A stretch of 64,000 nt of DNA from Nocardia fluminea (GCF_002846365.1 NZ_PJMW01000002.1:2790001-2854000), one strand, 5' to 3'; positions 16,094 to 25,390 are shown, numbered from the stretch's first letter. Program-made: numbers and translations. Notes: generated by a model not told the origin, from the sequence alone.

Positions 16094-18053
16094 TGTAGGG
16101 ACTCAGGACATCCTCGACCATCTGTTATCAAGAGACACTTGACCTTTCGCATCCGCTCGTGATCTTGTTCGATCGGCACTTTCGCGAGTACGGGCGGGAT
16201 GATGGATCGACAGACGATGGTCGAGTACCGGTACCGGGCAGTCTGCGAGGTGTTGGGCGGTTCGCCGATAGGCGAGGTCGCAGCGCGCTACGGGACCACA
16301 CGGCAATCAGTCGACACTTGGCGGCGACGGTTCAAGCAGGAAGGGATGGCAGGGCTTGCCGACCGCTCCCGCCGGCCGCACACCAGTCCGACCCGAATCG
16401 GCACCGAGATCGAAGCGTTGATATGCCAGGTCCGTCGGGACCATCCGAGATGGGGAGCCCGGCGCATCAGTTACGAGCTCAGTCGCCGCGGCATCGACAA
16501 CGCGCCGTCTCGGGCGACCGTGCATCGCGCCTTGACGCGCAACGGGCTCGTCGACCCGCAGGCCCAACACCACAAGCGGAAGTACAAGCGGTGGCAGCGG
16601 CAAGTACCGATGCACCTGTGGCAGCTCGACATCGTGGGCGGAGTGCCCCTGGCCGACGGCCGACAATGCAAGCTACTGACCGGCATCGATGATCATTCGC
16701 GGTTCGTTGTCGTTGCTGCCGTGCTGATCACGCCGTCGGCGCGGGAGGTCGCGGCCGCGTTCACCGCTGCGATGCGACGCTACGGCGTCCCGTCGGAGGT
16801 GCTGACGGACAACGGCGCTCAGTTCACTGGCCGGTACTTCAAGCCGGCGCCGGTCGAGGTGCTGTTCGAGCGGATCTGCCGCACCAACGGCATCAAACAG
16901 CGGCTGACCAAGCCTCGGTCACCGACGACAACGGGCAAGATCGAGCGCTTCCACAAGACCCTCCGCACCGAATTCCTCGACCTGGCGACACCGTTCGAAT
17001 CCCACACAGCGGCCCAGCAAGCAGTCGAAGGCTGGATCACCAGCTACAACACCAATCGCCCCCACCAGGCCCTCGATATGGCGACACCCGCCGAATTGTT
17101 CCGCCCCAACGGCCCGACCCGCCTGGACGTTCGCCCCGCAACGACAGCCACCACGCCATCGCAGTCGCCGACCGAGCCAGTAATGGTCACCGACGTGATC
17201 AGTCCACCCGAGCACCGCCGGATCGATGGCGCGGCAGTCGAGTTCGAGGCTCGGGTTCCGCCCAGTGGCGAGTTGAACGTGCTCCACGGGCGGCAGCGGG
17301 TGTCGATGCACCTGAGCATGGTGGGACGCACACTCACCGTCTGGGCTGATCAGCGCAGTGTTCACCTCGTCCTCGACGGGCATCCGGTCCGCACAGTCGC
17401 GTCACGCCTTCGACCCGAAGACTTGCGCCACCTCGCCATGCGCGGCGCCCGTCCAGCAGGCCCAGAACCCGCCAAGCCGGCATTGCGGCGCGGACCGCAG
17501 GGCGCGGTCGTGATCGCGCCCGGCCAGACGGTGGAAATCCGGCGAGTCGTCAGCAACGACGGCATGGCAAGCATTGCAGGCCAGCGGTTCCCGGTTGGTG
17601 CGGCCTGCACCGGTCGCAACATCATTCTCCGCCTGGATGGCCACCTCATGCACGCGGTCCTCGACAACGCCCTCGTCGGGACCTGGCCATGCCCAGTCGC
17701 CCGCGACGGCCTGAGCAGACTCCGCGGCGCGGAGTTACCGACCACGCCGCTTCCTCCGCCGCCACTGCCAGCCGGATCGCTGCGAGCACTCCGGAAAGTG
17801 CACACCAACGGCCGAGTCACCATCGCCGGAGAAGGAGTGCAAGTCGGCCGTGGTCACTCCGGCAAGATCGTGACGGTCGTAGTCGAAGACACGTTCTTCC
17901 GAATCCTCCACGGAGACGAAGAGATTGCCGTTGCCCCGCGACGAAGTCTCGCGCCCATCACCCGATTCCACGTCACAGGCGGCGGTGCTCGACCTCAGAC
18001 CGAGTCAAGTGTCTCTTGATAACAGATGGTCAAGGATGTCCTGAGCCCTTACA
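16094..18053 (+). mobile_element. IS481-type insertion sequence, 1,960 bp
   Basis: Terminal inverted repeats of about 48 bp start TGTA and include CTCAGGACATCC and TGTTATCAAGAGACACTTGA; the left end is 16094, the right end 18053. One transposase gene fills the element. I see no convincing target-site duplication (left flank ...TTGTCGG, right flank TTGACAG...), so a later deletion or rearrangement at one side is possible. Confidence 0.85.
16199..18019 (+). CDS. IS481-family transposase with repeated C-terminal domain
   Basis: 606 residues, much longer than common IS481 transposases (~300-400). N-terminal HTH (about 10-60), then a DDE integrase core with Asp in LWQLDIVGG, Asp in VLTDNGAQFTG and Glu in KIERFHKTL: catalytic triad intact. 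From ~340 to the end there are three tandem beta-strand repeats, each a pattern like ASIAGQRFPVG then a strand pair ending in a D/N-G turn (for example ILRLDGHLMHAVL, VVVEDTFFRILHGDEE). These may bind the long inverted repeats. The start codon could also be the second ATG (16202). Confidence 0.88.
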   Translation: MMDRQTMVEYRYRAVCEVLGGSPIGEVAARYGTTRQSVDTWRRRFKQEGMAGLADRSRRPHTSPTRIGTEIEALICQVRRDHPRWGARRISYELSRRGIDNAPSRATVHRALTRNGLVDPQAQHHKRKYKRWQRQVPMHLWQLDIVGGVPLADGRQCKLLTGIDDHSRFVVVAAVLITPSAREVAAAFTAAMRRYGVPSEVLTDNGAQFTGRYFKPAPVEVLFERICRTNGIKQRLTKPRSPTTTGKIERFHKTLRTEFLDLATPFESHTAAQQAVEGWITSYNTNRPHQALDMATPAELFRPNGPTRLDVRPATTATTPSQSPTEPVMVTDVISPPEHRRIDGAAVEFEARVPPSGELNVLHGRQRVSMHLSMVGRTLTVWADQRSVHLVLDGHPVRTVASRLRPEDLRHLAMRGARPAGPEPAKPALRRGPQGAVVIAPGQTVEIRRVVSNDGMASIAGQRFPVGAACTGRNIILRLDGHLMHAVLDNALVGTWPCPVARDGLSRLRGAELPTTPLPPPPLPAGSLRALRKVHTNGRVTIAGEGVQVGRGHSGKIVTVVVEDTFFRILHGDEEIAVAPRRSLAPITRFHVTGGGARPQTESSVS

Positions 18054-18540
18054 TTGACAGGGCTCGCCTCCGTCCTGTGGTCGCACTCCGGCGTCGAGCG
18101 GCGCGATCGCCTTGCCGAACTCGCGCACTGTTCGATGGATCAACGCTTCGGGAACCGCGACCCCGCCGGGGCGTGCGGCAGAGCGCTCGATGAGGATCCC
18201 CCCCCGGAAGGACACCAGGTTGACGATCTGATGGATCTGTTCGCCTGTGTTCGGGGTCATAGCCGCGGTCAAGGCGAGTTGGGCGCCGAACGTCAGGCCG
18301 ACGTTGGTCCGCCCGGCCAGCGGTCGAGACGACGTGGGTCGGCGCGAGGGTGAGAATATCGGTGCATGGCTACTCGCTGCGAGTTGGGATGCTATGCCAC
18401 GAGCCAAGTTCTGGATCGTCTCGTCGTCGAAGTCGCGGTGAGCGGTCTGTTCGGTCACCCGCAACGCCGCCGCGACGGCCTCGATCCTGGCTTGGATCTT
18501 CAGACCGACGGGTTCGTTGGGGCAGACCGGCTGGTTCTTC
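18054..18540 (-). pseudogene. regulator-like fragment abutting the IS
   Basis: The frame reads ARIEAVAAALRVTEQTAHRD (HTH-like), then TFGAQLALTAAMTPNTGEQI and REFGKAIAPLDAGVRPQDG, ending where the IS starts. No in-frame start codon exists between the upstream gene's stop (18548) and the coding-like region, and the N-terminus is missing. I do not recognise a named family; the HTH reading is an inference. Confidence 0.4.
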
Positions 18541-18547
18541 CGAGGTG

Positions 18548-19108
18548 TCAGGTCAGCACACCGTCGATGCAGAGGCTGGCCGAGCGCCACGTGGGCTCCG
18601 GTCGAGGTGCTGAGCCGAAGGGCCACTGTCCGATGGGGGCCACAGCTTTCCATTGCATGAAGCCGTTGCCGTGTCGGACTACTTGATAGATGTCATCGGT
18701 ACCTGGGATGAGCTGGTCGCCGACGCAATAGTCGTTGTAGCTGGTGCCGGGTTGTCGTGCACCGGCACTGAACTGATCGATCGGGGTGGTGATCGCCCCC
18801 GGGTTGGCGACAGTGCTCGGTTCGGTGGTGGGCGCGCCCCTGAACCAGTACGCCGCTGCGGCTTGTGTTCCGCACCGATACTCGGCGTCGGCAGCCACCA
18901 CCGTGGCCCCCTGTTCGTAGGTCTTTGCGGCCCACAGGCATCCACCGACCAGGGGAGAATCGCGGGTGTCGGCGTGCGCGGTGGCCGCGAGCGGCACCCA
19001 CCCAGCCGTGAGAACCGCGATCGCCAGGGACGCGACGATCGCGCGGCGTGCCAGGGTCAGGTGCGTGAGACTGCGCGCCCGATGGCGGACTGTGGTCATT
19101 GGTGACAT
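18548..19108 (-). CDS. secreted hypothetical protein
   Basis: 186 residues with a Sec signal peptide: basic start, hydrophobic core ARRAIVASLAIAVLTAGWVP and likely cleavage after ATAHA (about residue 46). The mature part (~140 residues) contains three or four cysteines and YNDYCVGDQLIPGTDDIYQV, suggesting a small disulfide-bonded exported protein. It overlaps the upstream gene's stop by about 11 bp, so the two are probably translated together. A second ATG three codons in (19099) is an alternative start. Confidence 0.65.
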   Translation of the reverse strand: MSPMTTVRHRARSLTHLTLARRAIVASLAIAVLTAGWVPLAATAHADTRDSPLVGGCLWAAKTYEQGATVVAADAEYRCGTQAAAAYWFRGAPTTEPSTVANPGAITTPIDQFSAGARQPGTSYNDYCVGDQLIPGTDDIYQVVRHGNGFMQWKAVAPIGQWPFGSAPRPEPTWRSASLCIDGVLT

Positions 19109-19518
19109 CGCCCTCGATATACCCCTGTCAGCACCAGTTGGCCAGTGACCGGCACAAACTCTCGGCTATCACCGCCAACGGACCTGATCGGAGTTCGCAT
19201 CACGGAGTCCCCGTCCTCGGACACGTCAGGCGGCGACTCGCGATCGGGGCTCGGCGGGGATGTCTGCGGCGCGGGGCCGTGGGGGAAGTCGTTGATGGGA
19301 TTCAGATCCCGATGCTGGTACCCGACGCGGTCGAGTGCGTGGATGCCTGCGGTGTTGTCGACGGCGCGACCTCGTTCGATGGAGGGGGAGTCGTGTCGTG
19401 AGGAAGATCCCGCGGTCGCTGTTCCGGTCGTGAGTGCCGTGACGGCAACCAGTCCCGACATGTCTCCGATCGCCATCGTCGTTCGCCTGACCGCAGTGGG
19501 GGGTCTTTTTCTTCGCAT
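19096..19518 (-). CDS. possible secreted hypothetical protein
   Basis: 140 residues from an ATG at 19518 with a basic N-terminus (MRRKRPPTAVRRTT) and a hydrophobic stretch (LVAVTALTTGTATAGS) that could be a signal peptide. The rest is polar, Ser/Pro/Asp-rich and low in recognisable structure. AT-rich sequence just upstream (19540-19600) could hold the promoter. Support is the short overlap with the next gene rather than any homology. Confidence 0.4.
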   Translation of the reverse strand: MRRKRPPTAVRRTTMAIGDMSGLVAVTALTTGTATAGSSSRHDSPSIERGRAVDNTAGIHALDRVGYQHRDLNPINDFPHGPAPQTSPPSPDRESPPDVSEDGDSVMRTPIRSVGGDSREFVPVTGQLVLTGVYRGRCHQ

Positions 19519-19684
19519 TGGCGCCTTTGCCTCTCCGCCTGCCAACCAAACGTTAATGCTATGTTTTGTAGAAGTTAACCTACTACGTTGAGTAGTGGAT
19601 CGCCTGAGAGTGCTCTGAGAAAATCTTCCGTCAGCTTGTTTGTGGCCCTGAGGGTCAACTTCGTCGCAGTCACCGGCTCCCACG

Positions 19685-20003
19685 AGCTGACAACCGCACC
19701 TACGAACGCGGCGCCGAGGCCGACACCCTGTCTTGCGGTAGCGATGCCGTCGCCGCCGCGAGGATGCGCGGCCTGGTCGCCGAGGCCGAGCAGATCACCG
19801 TGCACAACCGCTCCGGAACCCCCGCTGATCGCGTGCGCCTGCACGCCCACCACCCGGGGAAGACATTTTGGGCGGCGGGTCCCGTCGCCTTGGACCGTGA
19901 AATCCAGGCGGTTGCGGGATTGGGATCGACAACCCCGACGCCCCCTGCGGGTCGCCCTGGTCTACGGCGAAATCTCCGCCGAGGACCGCCTCTACATCGC
20001 CTG
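19685..20003 (+). pseudogene. decayed hypothetical ORF
   Basis: Coding-like text appears in two frames: RTYERGAEADTLSCGSDAVA then RMRGLVAEAEQITVHNRSG, and, after a frame change, LRVALVYGEISAEDRLYIA before a stop at about 20003. This looks like a broken gene, but I cannot name its family. The remainder of 20004-20465 shows nothing recognisable. Confidence 0.3.
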
Positions 20004-20465
20004 ATGCCCCAACGAGCAACAATCGGTCACGGGCGCTGCCCGGCCGAAACGCTCACCAGCATCGGGCTTGGGTTCCCGGCGCGGCAGGCTGAACGAGGCA
20101 AACCCGTTCTCCAACTGCGGGTCCGAGCGGATCGCCAGATTGGCGTCACGCGTTTCCCGCTCCGTCCAACGCGATACGCAGCTCGTTGCCGAGAAACCGC
20201 AGCAGGTTCAAGAATTCGCGCTAGGCATTACCCCTCCCGCCGAGCGCATCGACGCGAGCCCGCCGGTGCCACATGCCGACTACTGTCAGATCCGGTGGCG
20301 CACAACCTGCATCGGTGGGTCATCGACGTGTGCGAGCCCGGGGCGGGATGTCCGGTCCCACCCCGGGTTCTGTCGTGCTGAAAACCTGATGAGGGAAGGT
20401 CAACACGGCAGTGAGTTAACCCCACCGCAATCTTCTGTTCAGTTACCTGAGTCACATTTCGGGGG

Positions 20466-20512
20466 GACTATCAGCAGCTTCTCAGGAAAACTACGCGTCA
20501 TAGTATTTGAGC
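20466..20512 (+). promoter_or_regulatory. direct-repeat regulatory motif, copy 1 of 3
   Basis: Contains TCAGCAG-CTTC-TCAGGAA, a 7-bp direct repeat with 4-bp spacing, followed by ACTACGCG and CATAGT. Related copies occur at 22298-22336 and 25391-25430. Layout resembles sites of OmpR/PhoP-type response regulators; this is an inference. Confidence 0.4.
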
Positions 20513-20785
20513 TCGGTGACGGATCGTTGTCCGGTTGCCGTGTCTCTGACCCAGCGCTGGTGCATCCGGCCGATGAGAATCACCTTGGTGTCCATCGACG
20601 GTGTTCATCGACAGCCTGAATGGGATCGCGACAGTGATGCCCTTGCCTTGATCGCCAGCGCGAAACTTCGAAATGCTGCCAGCAGCAACAATATCGATCA
20701 CGCTGAGGACAGGCCGACCACGGGGTAGTCGGCCGTCAATACCCTCGTCGGGTTCCACGAAGTCGACCCCAAGAGTCAATAGACG
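20491..20785 (-). pseudogene. possible short ORF with frameshift
   Basis: The minus strand reads GRPVLSVIDIVAAGSISKFR, then GITVAIPFRLSMNTVD in one frame, and continues TKVILIGRMHQRWVRDTATG then SVTELKYYDA (stop at 20491) in another. The text is protein-like across both frames, suggesting a ~95-residue gene with one frameshift near 20605. Function unknown. Confidence 0.3.
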
Positions 20786-21111
20786 ACGGTGACAGTCACT
20801 CCGGCAGGCGCTTGGATCGGGGTGTCGACGATGATCGTCAGAGTCGATCCCGGTACTGCGGCGGCTTCGCGCGCATATCGGGAGATGGTCTCCCCCAATC
20901 GCTGTTTGGCCAAGGGGGAGAAATTTGGGGGCAACTGCCCGAGGAGGGCCAGATTCGTCGTGGCCAGGGCTGCGGCTTCGGGCTGGGTGAAGTCGATGGC
21001 GACCGCGTCGGGGCCTGGATGCACGGCGAGAGCTGAGGCCGTTCCGGCGCCGGTAATCAACCCGGTCACAGGCACTGCGAGAGTGAGCAATGAGATCAGG
21101 GACTTGAGCAA
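20776..21111 (-). CDS. small secreted protein
   Basis: 111 residues with a clear signal peptide (MLKSLISLLTLAVPVTGLIT, likely cleavage after TASA near residue 28). The mature ~83 residues lack cysteine and end in the beta-rich stretch STLTIIVDTPIQAPAGVTVT. No family recognised. A GGAAGGA lies just upstream of the ATG. Like the genes at 18.5-19.5 kb it is one of several small exported proteins in the island. Confidence 0.65.
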   Translation of the reverse strand: MLKSLISLLTLAVPVTGLITGAGTASALAVHPGPDAVAIDFTQPEAAALATTNLALLGQLPPNFSPLAKQRLGETISRYAREAAAVPGSTLTIIVDTPIQAPAGVTVTVVY

Positions 21112-21247
21112 CGATATTCCTTCCGAAGTGCGTCGACCACAGATTGTGGAGCACGCGAGGCGATGGGTGAAGAGCTCGACCAGGTGAACTGGTTATGACC
21201 GCTCCACGAAAAACCTTCCGGCACAGGATGTTCGCGAAACGCAGTTA

Positions 21248-22110
21248 AGGGATGTCCCGTAAGTCTGAATAGCGACGGCGAGCGATCCGCCTGCCAGGTA
21301 TCAGTAAGCGTGGGCGAGGTTGGCCAGCGTCGCTACCCCAGCCATCGCGACACCCACCCCTCCACCACGTAAACGGCAGTCCCGCAGAATCTTCCACGTC
21401 TTCATCCGAGCGAAAGCGTGCTCGACACGGGCACGGACCTTGCGATGGGACTTGTTGTGGGCCTGTTTCCATTCCGGCAGCTCGACACCCGGTGATCGGC
21501 GGTGCGGGATGATCAGACCGGTGCCCTGGTAGCCGCCGTCAGCGATCACCACCGCGTTGCGGCAGGCGTGGGCGGCCCCGGACTCGGTCCACGCTCGGCA
21601 GTCGTTGCGGTTGCCCGGTAGCGGTTTTCCCAGCGCGACGACCAGTTCGGTGTCGGCGTCGATGACGACCTGGTGGTTGGTCGAGTACCGGTAGTTCTTG
21701 CTCTGAGCAGCGACCTTGTGATCTCGGGTCGGGACCAGGGTCCCGCCCACGATCAGCACGGCACCACGCGGGAACCGGGTGCGGGGCCGCAGCGCCAACG
21801 CCGGTCCCAGATCCCCGATCACCCTGGCCGCGGCCGACTTCGAAACACCGAACACCGCCGCGAGCTGACGCATCGTGAGGTTGGTTCGCCAGTAGGTCGC
21901 CACCAACAACACCCGGTCCTCGAAACACAATCCCCAGGGCCGACCCCGTAGCGGCCGGTCCGCGACCCTCGCGCCGCAGTTGGGTGATCAGGCGGGCGAA
22001 CGTGGCCGGCCGCAGCCCGGAGAACAACTCCACCATCACCGGGTCAGACGCCGAGATCACCACCGGCGACACGATACCCGTTGTTGCTCAACGACTTACG
22101 GGACATCCCT
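21248..22110 (-). mobile_element. IS5-type (IS427-like) insertion sequence, 863 bp
   Basis: Ends are AGGGATGTCCCGTAAGT at 21248 and its exact complement ending at 22110; each is flanked by TA, consistent with the TA target duplication of IS427-group elements. Carries one transposase in two frames on the minus strand. It lies just 3' of a small minus-strand ORF (22115-22273). Confidence 0.85.
21301..22072 (-). pseudogene. IS5-family transposase, two frames, catalytic Asp lost
   Basis: The first frame (from 22072, MSPVVISASDPVMVELFSGL) reads to about 21930, where the continuation RPWGLCFEDRVLLVATYWRT is in another frame, running to 21301. IS427-group elements can use programmed frameshifting, so the shift alone is not decisive. 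However, the first DDE aspartate, normally in LIVDGTLVPTRD, reads LIVGGTLVPTRD here. The second Asp (ADGGYQGTG) and Glu (ARVEHAFARMK) remain. The enzyme is therefore probably inactive. Confidence 0.8.
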
Positions 22111-22114
22111 TATG

Positions 22115-22273
22115 TCACTGGATTGGTGCTCGATGCGGTTTCACGCGATGAGTTTCGCCGAGCCCCACCACGACCTCGTGGCCGTAGCCGCGTGGCATCC
22201 CATAGTCGTTCTCGTACCAGAATGACCCGTTGAATGGCGGGTCCGGTGATGGCGGCCTGCGTGGTGCGCGCAT
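22115..22273 (-). CDS. small hypothetical protein, possibly truncated
   Basis: 52 residues: basic/proline start MRAPRRPPSPDPPFNGSF, then WYENDYGMPRGYGHEVVVGL and GETHRVKPH. The composition is protein-like and has no rivals on the other strand. The stop lies five bases outside the IS5-type element. Copy 2 of the direct-repeat motif sits 25 bp upstream of the ATG. Family unknown; it may have continued further before the IS inserted. Confidence 0.4.
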   Translation of the reverse strand: MRAPRRPPSPDPPFNGSFWYENDYGMPRGYGHEVVVGLGETHRVKPHRAPIQ

Positions 22274-22297
22274 GCCGGTTGCCAGAAACTATGCCGC

Positions 22298-22336
22298 GTA
22301 GTTCTTTCTGAGAAGCATCTGATAATTCCGGTCGGT
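22298..22336 (-). promoter_or_regulatory. direct-repeat regulatory motif, copy 2 of 3
   Basis: On the minus strand: TTATCAGATGCTTCTCAGAA (7-bp direct repeats TCAGATG and TCAGAAA, 4 bp apart), then AACTACGCG and CATAGT, a possible -10 element 17 bp before the ATG of the 22115-22273 ORF. Confidence 0.45.
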
Positions 22337-22339
22337 GTG

Positions 22340-22760
22340 ACGTCGAACAGGGACCAGCGAGCCGAAAGGGGGCTACCTTGACTGCCGTGCCTACAACCGT
22401 GCGTCAACGGTTTCGGCACGGCTGGAATCCCGGGGCCGGGTCTCTCGCTGGCCGGCCCCGGGATCAGGGGTACGCGCAAGCACTGCCGCGCGGTGGTCAG
22501 CGGCGTTCGGTCACGCCCGAGTGGGAGATCGCGGTCGATCCGAACTCGAAGCGCTCGCTGAAGGAGTCCGCGTCGAGGTCAGGCGAGCGGCGTGCGGTGG
22601 CTGACAGGATGCGTTCCATCCCGACACTGCGGCCGCCACGATGAACACAGCCCGGACGGATCCTGACACCGGTGAGAAATTTCCAGGACGAAACCCTCGC
22701 TGGATTTCAGCTCCCCGGTGAGGAGGTGGCCAGTGGCCAGTGGCCAGTCGACACGGACGA
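22340..22760. other. non-coding stretch, nothing recognised
   Basis: About 420 bp downstream of the permease gene and upstream of the small ORF. Contains a three-fold GGCCAGT tandem near 22730-22748 but no gene I can support. Confidence 0.4.
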
Positions 22761-22795
22761 GAGGCCGCGCGGTCTCCGTCAGACCGCGCGGCCTC
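22761..22795 (-). terminator. strong hairpin after the permease-carbonic anhydrase gene
   Basis: Perfect 15-bp stem GAGGCCGCGCGGTCT with loop CCGTC, ~80 bp past the stop codon at 22874. There is no long T-run, as is common in actinobacterial terminators. Confidence 0.7.
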
Positions 22796-22873
22796 GACAG
22801 GCGATCCCGTCCTGTTCCCGGGGGTCCGCCGTCATCGGTCGCACGCCCGAACTTGAACTGAGGTCGAGTCCGA

Positions 22874-25135
22874 TCAAGTTGAGAGGACCGGTTGGTCGGT
22901 GTGCAGACCTGGCGGGTCCATCTCGATGTCGGTGGCCGAGATACGCAGTACCCGTGCCGAACCGATGTCGAAGAACAGTCCGGTGATCTCCAGCGATCCG
23001 AGTGACCACGCGGGACCGACCAGTCGGTGCTCCTGCAACGCGTGCAGCTGCATGGCGACGTTGACCATGCCGAGCTGATCGCGCTCGTCGAAGCCGGCGC
23101 GGCGGGCCGCCTCGGCAACGGGGTGCTGGGACAGGTACGCCTGCTTGGACTGGTCGGCATGGGCCAGCCAGTTGTGCACCGCGTCCCCCGGACGCTGCGA
23201 TTGTGGGTCCGCGGTCAGCAGCGCTCCCATCGCTCCGCACGACGAGTGGCCACATACCACGATCGAACCCACTCCCAGCTCCTCGATCCCGAACGCCAGA
23301 GCCGCCTCGAGGGAAGGGTCCTGTCCCGCGGCCGGTACCAGGTTGCCGACGTTGCGCACGGTGAACAGGTCCCCGGGACCGCTGCCGGTGATCAGGTTGG
23401 GCACGATCCGCGAATCCGAGCAGGTCAGAAACAGCGCATGTGGCTGCTGACCGCTGTGCAGGTCGCGCACGTGCTCACGCAGCATCGGTGCGCGACGGCG
23501 ATGATAGTGGGAGATTCCTTCGATGACCGGGCTGGTCGCGGTCGATTCCGGGTGTTGACGCGATTTCCACGGCGCGAACTCCCGCAGCAGCGCCATAGGC
23601 GAACGTTGCGGCGGCCCGTCGGCGGCCAGGGCGAGCGCGTCCGCGCCGAGATTGTCGATGAGCACCGTGCCGCCGCTGTCTCGGTGGCGGCGGATCCATT
23701 CCGCGATGGTTTCCGAGGCGGCATGGTCGAGGAAGTCGACCGACATCTCCAAGGTGACGTGGCTACCGGCGGGCACCGAGGCGAGCGTGGCAGACAGTCG
23801 CGGCAACGCCAGGAAGGTGCACACGCCTTCTACGGAGACGTGCCACTGCCGCGCGCCCGCGGCGCCGACCTGTTCGGCGTGTACCGGCGCGCGCACCGCG
23901 CGCCACAACACCAAGGCGATCGCCGTGACCAAACCGAGGGCGACACCCTCGAGCAGGTTGAGGAACATGACTCCGGCGATGGTGATCACGTACACCGGCA
24001 GATCGCCGGTGCGGTGGGCCACCCGGATGTGGGCCAATTTGATCAGCTGGATGCCGATGACGATCAGCAGTCCGGCCAGCGCCGACTTGGGGATCTGCTG
24101 GACCAAACCGACCAGGGCCACCGAGAACAGCAGTACCCATACCCCGTGCATGACCGTGGACGCACGTGTGCGGGCACCGGCCGCGACGTTGGTGGCACTG
24201 CGCACAATCACTCCGGTCACAGGCAAACCACCCGCCAGGCCGGAAAGCATGTTCGCCGCGCCTTGCCCGACCAGCTCACGGTTGAGATCCGAGCTGGGTC
24301 CCGAATGCATCTTGTCCACCGCGACCGCCGAGAGCAGACTTTCGACGCTGGCGATCAAGGCCACGGTCAGCACACCACCGAGGAACGCGGCCCACCGGCC
24401 GTCGGGCAGCTGCGGCAACGCGACCGCGTCCAGCAATGATCCGTCCATAACGATGCGCTCGACATCGAGGGGCAACAGCAGCGATGCCACGGTAGCCAAC
24501 ACCACGCCGACCAGGGCGGCGGGCACCTTGGCCACCCGCGGGGGCATGAACCGCCAGCCGATCAACACCGCGATCACCAGCGCGCCCACGACGAGGTCGT
24601 CGGTGTGGAAGGAGCCGAGCTGGCTCGGAAGTGCGGTGATGTTCTGCCAAACCGAGCTCCGCGAGGTGCCCCCGAGCAGGACATGGACCTGTTGGAGGGC
24701 GATGATCGCACCGATGCCGGCGAGCATCGCATGCACGACCACCGGGGAGATCGCCAACGCCGCGCGCGCTATCCGGCTCAGGCCGAACACGATCTGCAAC
24801 AGCCCGGCCCCGACGGTGATCGCGCAGGTCACCTTCCATCCGAACTGGTCCACCAGCCCCGCCACCACCACGGTCAGTCCTGCGGCCGGGCCGCTGGCCA
24901 GCAGTGGTGAGCCGCCGAGCAGACCGGCCACGACGCCACCGATCACCGCGGCGATCAGCCCCGCCATGATCGGTGCCTGCGAGGCGATGGCGATACCCAA
25001 CGACAGCGGGACCGCAACCAGGAATACAACGATCGACGAGGGCAGGTCGTAGCGCAGGATCTCCTCTACACGCGTGCGGGCAGCACCTCTTCCGGAGCGA
25101 ACCTCCGAGTTCGGGTCATCGTATTTCTGGTTCAT
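22874..25135 (-). CDS. SulP-family anion permease fused to beta-carbonic anhydrase
   Basis: 753 residues. Residues ~25-420 form a SulP/SLC26 transporter with about 11-12 membrane helices; ~435-530 are STAS-like (VDFLDHAASETIAEWIRRHR). About 545-745 is a beta-class carbonic anhydrase with zinc ligands Cys in LTCSDSR and His/Cys in GHSSCGA. The fusion is expected to bring in bicarbonate (or sulfate) and convert bicarbonate to CO2 at the inner membrane face. It is one of two carbonic anhydrases in the island. The 480-bp region upstream contains a direct-repeat motif. SulP specificity (HCO3- versus SO4 2-) is inferred only from the fused enzyme. Confidence 0.93.
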   Translation of the reverse strand: MNQKYDDPNSEVRSGRGAARTRVEEILRYDLPSSIVVFLVAVPLSLGIAIASQAPIMAGLIAAVIGGVVAGLLGGSPLLASGPAAGLTVVVAGLVDQFGWKVTCAITVGAGLLQIVFGLSRIARAALAISPVVVHAMLAGIGAIIALQQVHVLLGGTSRSSVWQNITALPSQLGSFHTDDLVVGALVIAVLIGWRFMPPRVAKVPAALVGVVLATVASLLLPLDVERIVMDGSLLDAVALPQLPDGRWAAFLGGVLTVALIASVESLLSAVAVDKMHSGPSSDLNRELVGQGAANMLSGLAGGLPVTGVIVRSATNVAAGARTRASTVMHGVWVLLFSVALVGLVQQIPKSALAGLLIVIGIQLIKLAHIRVAHRTGDLPVYVITIAGVMFLNLLEGVALGLVTAIALVLWRAVRAPVHAEQVGAAGARQWHVSVEGVCTFLALPRLSATLASVPAGSHVTLEMSVDFLDHAASETIAEWIRRHRDSGGTVLIDNLGADALALAADGPPQRSPMALLREFAPWKSRQHPESTATSPVIEGISHYHRRRAPMLREHVRDLHSGQQPHALFLTCSDSRIVPNLITGSGPGDLFTVRNVGNLVPAAGQDPSLEAALAFGIEELGVGSIVVCGHSSCGAMGALLTADPQSQRPGDAVHNWLAHADQSKQAYLSQHPVAEAARRAGFDERDQLGMVNVAMQLHALQEHRLVGPAWSLGSLEITGLFFDIGSARVLRISATDIEMDPPGLHTDQPVLST

Positions 25136-25390
25136 TCATATCCTTGTCGACGAGCCCGAGGAAAGTGCGCCGCGACCACCGCGACCACCGGCGATCGTCG
25201 GTGCGGCACCCAAGGGAGGACGGACAACACGAGCATGCTGGCGAACCACCGGGTGCGGAAGCCGTCGGCCCGGTGGCGGTATTCCCGCCGCCCGGACCGA
25301 CCCGTTGCACCGAGACTGAGAGGTGCCTCAGCACCGCAGCGACGGTAACTCAGCGCAACCCAACGGTCTGTGAACCAAGTCACTATGTCG

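Noticed and set aside
23027..25052. Two long plus-strand frames antisense to the permease gene
   Set aside because: Typical GC-rich antisense shadows with His/Arg/Gln-rich or Ser/Thr-rich text; the minus-strand gene has clear domains.
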